Positions 14,727-19,410 of a stretch of 19,410 nt of DNA are shown here, piece by piece (the stretch's first letter is position 1; each line of letters opens with the position of its first letter). Origin of the DNA: UBA8828 sp046315175 (GTDB lineage: Bacteria > Verrucomicrobiota > Verrucomicrobiia > Opitutales > UBA953). The position numbers and the translations under genes are program-made. The DNA is taken from NCBI GenBank assembly GCA_046315175.1, contig JBKDBK010000113.1:1-19410 (forward strand). Direction: 5' to 3'. The notes beneath the pieces were generated by a model. That model saw nothing but the letters and a program-made list of their open reading frames with translations, ran no database searches and was not told the DNA's origin.

Positions 14727-15980
14727 TCAGAGCCGCCGGAAGACGACGGAGGCGTTGTGGCCGCCGAAGCCGAGGTTGTTGGACACGGCGACATCGACCT
14801 TGCGGGCCTTGGCGACATTGGGGGTGTAGTCCAGGTCGCAGTCCGGGTCGGGGTTCTCGTAATTGATGGTCGGGGGGATGACGCCGTGGTGGATGGCCAG
14901 GGCGCAGGCCGCGGCCTCGACGCCGCCCGCGGCGCCCAGGAGGTGGCCGGTCATGGACTTGGTCGAGGAGATGGAGAGGGAGGGTGCGAGGTCGCCGAAG
15001 ACGCGCTTGATGGCGAGGGTCTCGCAGCGGTCGTTGATGGGGGTGGAGGTGCCGTGGGCGTTGATGTAGCCGACGTCCTTCTTGGCGACGCCGGCCTCGG
15101 CGAGGGCGCGCTCGAGGCAGAGCGCCAGGCCCCTGCCCTCCTGGTCCTGGCCGGTGATGTGGTAGGCGTCGCAGGTCGCGCCGTAGCCGACGAACTCGCA
15201 GTAGATGCGGGCGCCGCGGGCGCGGGCGTGCTCGAGGGTCTCGAGGACGAGGATGCCGGAGCCCTCGCCCATGACGAACCCGTCGCGCAGCTTGTCGAAG
15301 GGGCGGGACGCCTTCTCGGGGGTGTCGTTGAAGTCGGTCGACATCGCCTTCATGTTGCAGAACCCGGCGTAGCCCAGGCGGGTGATGGCGGCCTCGGAGC
15401 CGCCGGCGATCATGACGTCGGCGTGGCCGTCGCGCATGTGGCGGAGGGCCTCGCCGAGGGCGTGCGAGCCGGAGGCGCAGGCGGAGACGACGCCGAAGTT
15501 GACGGACTTGGCCTTGAACTCGATGGCGACGACGCCGGCGGCGATGTTCGCGATGAGCGAGGGGATGGTGAAGGCGGAGACGCGGCTGGGGCCCTTCTCG
15601 ATCAGGATGCGGGCCTGGGCCTCGATGGTCTCCATGCCGCCGATGCCCGAGCCGATGATGACGCCGAACTTCTCGGAATCGACCTTGGTCACGTCGAGCG
15701 CGGCGTCCTGCACGGCGAGGCGCGAGGCGGCCATGGCCAGCTGGGTGTAGCGGTCGTTGCGCTTGGCCTCCTTGGCGTCCATGTACTTGGACGGGTCGAA
15801 GTCGACGACCTCGGCGCCGACCTTGGAGGGGAAGTCGGCCGGGTCGAAGCGGGTCAGGCGCCGGATGCCGCTGCGCCCCTTGGTGAGGGCGTCCCAGAAG
15901 GAGGGGGTGTCATGACCGAGGGCCGTCAGGCACCCGATACCCGTGACCACAATCCGCTTGCTGGCGTTCTGCTGGCTCAC
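14727..15980 (-). CDS. fabF: 3-oxoacyl-[acyl-carrier-protein] synthase II (KAS II)
   Basis: The protein is 417 residues, the normal FabF length. It condenses malonyl-ACP with acyl-ACP in fatty-acid elongation. The Cys-His-His triad is present: Cys168 in VSACASGSHALGEA, His309 in NAHGTSTPIND, and His346 in KSMTGHLLGAAGG, with Lys341. RIVVTGIGCLTALG opens the thiolase fold, DGFVMGEGSGILVLE is typical, and NNLGFGGHNASVVF is the C-terminal glycine-rich loop. The start is GTG at 15980 (GTG AGC CAG CAG), 28 bases after the acpP stop, with a GGGACC/GGTCCC hairpin between them (15987-16000). It is the third gene of fabG-acpP-fabF. Confidence 0.97.
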   Translation of the reverse strand: MSQQNASKRIVVTGIGCLTALGHDTPSFWDALTKGRSGIRRLTRFDPADFPSKVGAEVVDFDPSKYMDAKEAKRNDRYTQLAMAASRLAVQDAALDVTKVDSEKFGVIIGSGIGGMETIEAQARILIEKGPSRVSAFTIPSLIANIAAGVVAIEFKAKSVNFGVVSACASGSHALGEALRHMRDGHADVMIAGGSEAAITRLGYAGFCNMKAMSTDFNDTPEKASRPFDKLRDGFVMGEGSGILVLETLEHARARGARIYCEFVGYGATCDAYHITGQDQEGRGLALCLERALAEAGVAKKDVGYINAHGTSTPINDRCETLAIKRVFGDLAPSLSISSTKSMTGHLLGAAGGVEAAACALAIHHGVIPPTINYENPDPDCDLDYTPNVAKARKVDVAVSNNLGFGGHNASVVFRRL

Positions 15981-15986
15981 GATGGC

Positions 15987-16000
15987 GGGACCGGGGTCCC
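15987..16000. other. Short intercistronic hairpin between acpP and fabF
   Basis: GGGACC-GG-GGTCCC is a self-complementary 14-mer directly ahead of the GTG start of fabF. It may stabilise or partly terminate the abundant acpP message, which would keep FabF below ACP levels. That role is an inference from position. Confidence 0.4.
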
Positions 16001-16008
16001 GGCGGGGG

Positions 16009-16254
16009 TCACTTGGTGGCGTTGGCCGAGATGAAGGCGATGGCGTCGCCGACGGTCTTCATCTGGGCGGCCTTCTCCTCGGGAATCGAGGCGATGCCAA
16101 ACTCCTCCTCGAAGGCCATGATCATCTCGACGAGGTCGAGGGAGTCGGCCTTGAGGTCGCCTTGGAAGGTGGCGGTCGGGGTGAGCTGCTCGGCGTTGAC
16201 GGCCAGCTGCTTAACGATGATGTCCTTGACGCGCTGCTCGATGTTTTCGGCCAT
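16009..16254 (-). CDS. acpP: Acyl carrier protein
   Basis: The protein is 81 residues, acidic and helical. It carries growing acyl chains on 4'-phosphopantetheine attached to Ser38 in LKADSLDLVE. VKDIIVKQLAV, FQGDLKADSLD, FEEEFGIASIPEEKAAQMKTVGDAI are the four helices and connecting loops of canonical ACP. It sits between fabG and fabF as in many bacteria. The 50-base gap from fabG is CA-rich and the leader (CCCAAATAACACCCTTTT before ATG) has no SD, resembling the groES and groEL leaders. Confidence 0.98.
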   Translation of the reverse strand: MAENIEQRVKDIIVKQLAVNAEQLTPTATFQGDLKADSLDLVEMIMAFEEEFGIASIPEEKAAQMKTVGDAIAFISANATK

Positions 16255-16304
16255 AAAAGGGTGTTATTTGGGGTTTTGGAGGGTGTGAACGCTGTGAATA
16301 AGAG

Positions 16305-17054
16305 TCAGATGGCCATCCCGCCGTCAACCGAAATCACCTGCCCGGTGACATACCCCCCCTCCTCGGAGGCAAGGTAGTCGACCATGGCGGCAACGTCGGT
16401 CGTGGAGCCGAACTTGGCCAGGGGGATTCGCTCCAGGATCTTGGCCTTAACCTCCTCAGGGAGGACCTCGGTCATCTCGGTGGTGATGAAGCCCGGGGCG
16501 ATGGCGTTGGCGGTGATGGAGCGTCCGGCCAGCTCGCGGGCAAGGGTCATGGTGAGGCCGTGGAGGCCGGCCTTGGCCGCGGCGTAGTTGGCCTGGCCGG
16601 CGTTGCCGATGACGCCGGTGACGGAGGAGATACCGATGATGCGGCCCCAGCGCTTCTTGGTCATGGGGCGGACGAGACCCTTTACCCAGTAGAAGGCGGA
16701 GGAGAGGTTGGTGGAGAGCACGTCGTTCCACTCCTGGTCGGACATGGCCATGACGAGCTTGTCGCGGGTGATGCCGGCGTTGTTGACAAGGATCTCGACG
16801 GCGCCGTGCTCGGCGACAATGGCCTCGCAGGCCTTGGCCACCGCGACGGGGTCGGAGACGTCCACCTGGTAGGCCTTGGCCTTGCCGCCCTTGCCGACGA
16901 TGTCGGCCGCCACGGCGACGCAGGTGTCGGACTTGGACACGCAGAGGACGGTGTGGCCGTGCGAGGCCAGGCGCTCGGCGATGGCCTTGCCGATGCCGCG
17001 TCCGGCCCCGGTGACGAGGGCGACGCGGGGGGAGTGGGTGAGGGAGGCGGGCAT
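16305..17054 (-). CDS. fabG: 3-oxoacyl-[acyl-carrier-protein] reductase
   Basis: This is a 249-residue classical short-chain dehydrogenase. It reduces 3-oxoacyl-ACP with NADPH in fatty-acid elongation. Motifs are TGAGRGIG (15-22, cofactor loop), NNAG (91-94), catalytic Ser144, Tyr157 and Lys161 in ISSVTGVIGNAGQANYAAAKAG, PGFITTEMT, and the C-terminal GGYVTGQVISVDGG. Its position ahead of acpP and fabF supports FabG over other SDR functions. It is the first gene of the cluster, preceded by a 392-base repeat-rich spacer that must hold the promoter. The leader is pyrimidine-rich (CTCCATCCTTGTCCC before ATG) with no SD. Confidence 0.95.
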   Translation of the reverse strand: MPASLTHSPRVALVTGAGRGIGKAIAERLASHGHTVLCVSKSDTCVAVAADIVGKGGKAKAYQVDVSDPVAVAKACEAIVAEHGAVEILVNNAGITRDKLVMAMSDQEWNDVLSTNLSSAFYWVKGLVRPMTKKRWGRIIGISSVTGVIGNAGQANYAAAKAGLHGLTMTLARELAGRSITANAIAPGFITTEMTEVLPEEVKAKILERIPLAKFGSTTDVAAMVDYLASEEGGYVTGQVISVDGGMAI

Positions 17055-17446
17055 GGGACAAGGATGGAGGGAAAGTCCGAGGGGATGAAAGGAAAATGGG
17101 GAGCAGGGGCACGGGCGGCGCCTGGCGCCGCAGGGGCTCAGGGGCTCGGGGGCTCGGGAGGGTGAACCCTGCGGGTTACCTGACTAAAGTGGTGGCGGAG
17201 GGGGCGGAGGTTGCGGAGGGGGCGGAGGATAGGGCATCAAGCCCCAGAGCCTGGGGCTCCTGTCATCCCTTCATCTCTTCATCTTTCAAATCCCCCTCAA
17301 CAGCCTACGAGCACCAGCGAGTTGTACCTGCCGTGCCCCTGTGCCCCTGTGCAGCTGTGCCCTACCCTACGGCGCTTTGCGCCGCCTGTACCTGCCGTGC
17401 CTCTGTGTCCCCGTGCAATTCCCTGCGGCGCTGTGCGCCGCGCGGC
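17055..17446. other. 392-base intergenic spacer with repeats and five short hairpins
   Basis: No convincing gene lies here. Perfect stems with three-base loops are GCGGCGC-CTG-GCGCCGC (17115-17131), AACCC-TGC-GGGTT (17165-17177), AGCCCCAG-AGC-CTGGGGCT (17240-17258), CGGCGC-TTT-GCGCCG (17370-17384) and GCGGCGC-TGT-GCGCCGC (17425-17441). Simple repeats are GGGGCTC(A/G) three times (17133-17156) and GCGGAGGGGGCGGAGGTT about twice (17195-17230, last bases diverged). The last hairpin begins 6 bases beyond the stop of the flavoprotein gene and may end its transcript. The fabG promoter should lie in this spacer but no clear -10/-35 pair was found. Confidence 0.6.
17324..17441. repeat. Two imperfect tandem copies of a ~60-bp hairpin-bearing unit
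   Basis: Copy 1 starts at 17324 and copy 2 at 17388, both with GTACCTGCCGTGCC. They run through CTGTG(C/T)CCC(T/C)GTGCA and end in a GGCGC-N3-GCGCC hairpin. Copy 2 is a few bases shorter in the middle. Inside the units is a CTGTGCCC-like short repeat. The pattern suggests duplication of a noncoding element whose conserved parts are the 14-base head and the terminal hairpin. Confidence 0.65.
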
Positions 17447-18595
17447 TCAGTAAACGTCGCGCTGGTAGCGGTTGTCGCGCTTGAGCTGCTTGACGTACTC
17501 GGCGGCGGCCTCGGGTGTCATGCCGCCCTGAGCGGCGATGATCTCGTGGAGGGCGAGGTCGACATCCTTGGCCATGCGCTTGGCGTCGCCGCAGACGTAG
17601 AAGTAGGCGCCCTTCTGGAGCCACTGCCAGAGCTCGGCGGCGGACTCGCGCATGCGGTCCTGGACGTAGACCTTCTGCGCCTGGTCGCGGGAGAAGGCAA
17701 GGTCAAGCCGGGTGAGGACGCCTGACTTGAGCCAGGCCTCCCACTCGTCGCCGTAGAGGTAGTCGGAGGCGCGGCGCTGGTCGCCGAAGAACAGCCAGTT
17801 GGGTCCCTTGGAGCCCCGGGCCTCGCGGTCCATGACGAAGCTGCGGAAGGGGGCGACGCCGGTGCCGGGGCCGACCATGATGACGGGGGCGTTGTCGTCC
17901 TCGGGCAGGCCGAAATGGGAGTTGGCGACGAAGACCGGGAGGTCGGGCTCGTTGAGGCGGGCGCGGTCGGCCAGGTAGGTGGAGCAGACGCCCTCTCGGC
18001 TGCGGCCATTGGTCTCGTAGCGGACGACCGCCACGGTGAGGTGGATCTCGCGGGGGAAGCGCGCGGGCGAGGAGGAGATGGAGTAGAGGCGGGGCATCAG
18101 CCGGCGAAGGTTCTCGGCGAGCTCCTGGGCGGTGACGGGGGCGGAGGGGTTCTCCGCAAGGAGGTCGATGTACTCGCGGTCCGCCAGCCAGGCTTTCTTG
18201 GCCTCGGGGTCGGGCTCGGCGACGCGGGCGGCGAGGGCGGCCTTCTGGGCGGGATCGGTGGCGCGGGACTCGAGCAGTTGGACGAACTTGTAGGTGGGGC
18301 CGTTGAGGGCGAGGCGACGGGTGAGGGCCTCGCGGATGGAGACGGGGGCGGTGTCCTTGGGAATGAGCACGGACTCGTCGCCGCTGAGCCGGGCGGCGCG
18401 CAGGAGGGCAGCGACGGCGTCGGGGTTGTTGGTGGGGAAGACGCCCAGGGAGTCGCCGCAGGTGTAGGTGAGCTCGCTGCCCTCGAGGGAGACCGAGAAG
18501 TGAAGGGTCTCCTTCTGGCCGCCGGGGGCGGTCAGGCGGCGCCGCTCGACGAGCCTGGCCGGGAAGGGGTTGTTCTTGTCATGAGGGACGGACAT
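17447..18595 (-). CDS. NADPH-dependent FAD oxidoreductase, CysJ / cytochrome-P450-reductase type, without an FMN domain
   Basis: The protein is 382 residues from MSVPHDKNNPFPARLVERRR. It moves electrons from NADPH to FAD and on to a partner, most likely sulfite reductase in assimilatory sulfur metabolism. FAD-binding motifs are RLYSISS (169-175) and GVCSTYLAD (202-210), with the helical connecting domain before them. NADPH-binding motifs are GPGTGVAPFRSF (242-253) and YVCGDAKRMAKDV (333-345). It ends RYQRDVY, the C-terminal aromatic typical of the family. The flavodoxin-like FMN domain that opens E. coli CysJ is absent, and the upstream DNA shows none. The acceptor partner is not in the window. 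The frame extends upstream into noncoding DNA; MSVPHDKNN is where homology-like sequence begins. Confidence 0.9.
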   Translation of the reverse strand: MSVPHDKNNPFPARLVERRRLTAPGGQKETLHFSVSLEGSELTYTCGDSLGVFPTNNPDAVAALLRAARLSGDESVLIPKDTAPVSIREALTRRLALNGPTYKFVQLLESRATDPAQKAALAARVAEPDPEAKKAWLADREYIDLLAENPSAPVTAQELAENLRRLMPRLYSISSSPARFPREIHLTVAVVRYETNGRSREGVCSTYLADRARLNEPDLPVFVANSHFGLPEDDNAPVIMVGPGTGVAPFRSFVMDREARGSKGPNWLFFGDQRRASDYLYGDEWEAWLKSGVLTRLDLAFSRDQAQKVYVQDRMRESAAELWQWLQKGAYFYVCGDAKRMAKDVDLALHEIIAAQGGMTPEAAAEYVKQLKRDNRYQRDVY

Positions 18596-18646
18596 GGCGA
18601 AAGAATGCCGCAGGAAGCGGCCTATCGGGCCAATTCGCAAGCCCGA
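18596..18646 (-). terminator. Hairpin(s) after the PEP-CTERM gene
   Basis: GCCGC-AGGAA-GCGGC (18607-18621) forms a 5-bp stem that on the minus strand is followed by ATTCTTTC, a modest T-rich tail. A second dyad, TCGGGC (18625-18630) with GCCCGA (18641-18646), precedes it. Both lie between the stop at 18655 and the flavoprotein start at 18595, so they probably end the PEP-CTERM transcript, though weakly. Confidence 0.4.
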
Positions 18647-18654
18647 AGGGGGCC

Positions 18655-19410
18655 TCAGGCGCGCCGGGAGCGCCGACGGAGGGCGGCCGCGGCGAGGCAA
18701 AGCCCGCCGAGGACAAGGCCGTAGGTGGACGGCTCGGGAACTGGCGTCCAAGTTAGCGACACCCCACCGGACTCATGGAGGATTCCCCAGACACCCTGCC
18801 CGGCGGCTGCCAGGTTGGCGCTGGAATCGTCGAAGGTGAAGAGCCCGGTGATCTGACCCGAGGAGGAGAAGTCGATGACGGAGAACGTGCGGGAAGTGTC
18901 CCAGAAGACGTCGGTGAACCCGACCGCAAGCGGGTCGATCAGCAGGATTTGCAGGATGGCGCCGGAGGCGACGTCGAGGTTGCCACCGGTCACATTGACC
19001 GCGTCGAAATTCACCCCGCGCATGGGCTCTCCTGCGGTCCAGTTGGATGGCTCGAGGTCGAATTCCCACTCGAGCACCGAGCTGGAGCTGTAGGAGAGTC
19101 CGGACTGGAATGTCTGGGAGCCGGGAGAGTCGCCCGGCGCGTGGGTGGCCCCGGGGGCGAGTGTCACGAGGCCCCCGGAGAACACGGCGCCATCCCCCTT
19201 GAGGGTGCCGGTTGCGGCGAGGCCGCCGGTGGCGTCGACCTGCTTGCCGGCAAGGTTGAGCTCGCCGGAGATCGTGCCGCTGAGCTTAGGGGCGTTCGTG
19301 GAGGCAAGGTTAAGCTGGCTGGCGCTCAGGGTCGTGAAGCCGGTCACGGAACCACCCGCCAAGGTGAAGACGTTGGCGACGGAGAGGCCGTTGAGGTCGA
19401 GCACGCCCCC
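18655..19410 (-). CDS. Exported PEP-CTERM protein with beta-helix-like repeats (N-terminus outside window)
   Basis: 252 residues are visible and the frame is open at the window edge (codons before VLDLNGLS continue). Repetitive Gly/Leu/Thr/Ser-rich sequence (LDLNGLSVANVFTLAGG, LSGTISGELNLAGKQ, ATGTLKGDGAVFSGGLVTLAPGATHAPGDSPG) resembles passenger repeats of autotransporter-like or PEP-CTERM surface proteins. A globular stretch (VLEWEFDLEPSNW..., FWDTSRTFSVIDFSSSGQI) follows. The C-terminus is a textbook sorting signal: VPEPSTYGL, a hydrophobic helix, then RRRSRR. In the known system an exosortase recognises this tail during export to the cell surface or exopolysaccharide; no exosortase is in the window. 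The function of the passenger is unknown. Confidence 0.88.
   Translation of the reverse strand, partial: GGVLDLNGLSVANVFTLAGGSVTGFTTLSASQLNLASTNAPKLSGTISGELNLAGKQVDATGGLAATGTLKGDGAVFSGGLVTLAPGATHAPGDSPGSQTFQSGLSYSSSSVLEWEFDLEPSNWTAGEPMRGVNFDAVNVTGGNLDVASGAILQILLIDPLAVGFTDVFWDTSRTFSVIDFSSSGQITGLFTFDDSSANLAAAGQGVWGILHESGGVSLTWTPVPEPSTYGLVLGGLCLAAAALRRRSRRA

Noticed and set aside
17195..17441. CRISPR-like array in the repeat-rich spacer
   Set aside because: Repeats are tandem, imperfect and of different lengths without unique spacers between them; no cas genes nearby.

Overview
The window is a GC-rich bacterial chromosome segment made almost entirely of housekeeping genes. Most lie on the minus strand, with two short plus-strand runs (8590-10912 and 12954-14544). 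The best guess for the host is a member of Verrucomicrobiota, probably Opitutales/Opitutaceae. This rests on a secreted protein with a VPEP PEP-CTERM sorting tail at the right edge, the general look of the GroEL and fatty-acid proteins, very high G/C at third codon positions, and many SD-less start sites. This is an inference without a database search. No prophage, transposase, CRISPR array, rRNA or integrase was seen.

Layout. 1-66 is the tail of a plus-strand gene, followed by an AT-rich inverted repeat (about 68-173). 159-1694 (minus) holds two tandem paralogous three-helix membrane proteins of unknown function; the downstream copy is split in two at a TGATG stop-start overlap. 1734-3068 is a thymidine/pyrimidine phosphorylase with an altered active-site signature. 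3230-5503 is ribD behind a DEAD-box (DEVD) RNA helicase. 5613-5690 is tRNA-His(GTG). 5699-6214 is an unknown membrane-anchored protein. 6373-8347 is groES-groEL with a strong terminator. 8590-10912 (plus) is an M29 aminopeptidase followed by an RluA-type pseudouridine synthase with a Lys/Ala repeat tail at its N-terminus. 10917-12896 (minus) is an unknown anchored protein, a CDF metal transporter and a secreted chagasin-like (I42) protease inhibitor. 12954-14544 (plus) is a tightly overlapped trio: hotdog thioesterase, metallo-beta-lactamase-fold hydrolase, unknown protein. 14546-17054 (minus) is fabG-acpP-fabF followed by a 45-codon SDR-like mini-gene. 17055-17446 is a 392-base repeat- and hairpin-rich spacer. 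17447-18595 is a CysJ/CPR-type FAD-NADPH reductase without an FMN domain, and 18655-19410 is the C-terminal part of a PEP-CTERM exported protein.

How it fits together. FabG, ACP and FabF are the reductase, carrier and condensing enzyme of type II fatty-acid elongation. GroES/GroEL form the chaperonin. RibD, the phosphorylase, the helicase, RluA and the aminopeptidase are separate housekeeping functions. No undescribed multi-gene system is evident. The items most worth a second look are the SDR-like mini-gene with an apparent in-frame internal deletion, the split duplicated membrane gene, the altered phosphorylase signature, the pyrimidine- or CA-rich SD-less leaders, and a recurring set of three-base-loop hairpins in the noncoding DNA.
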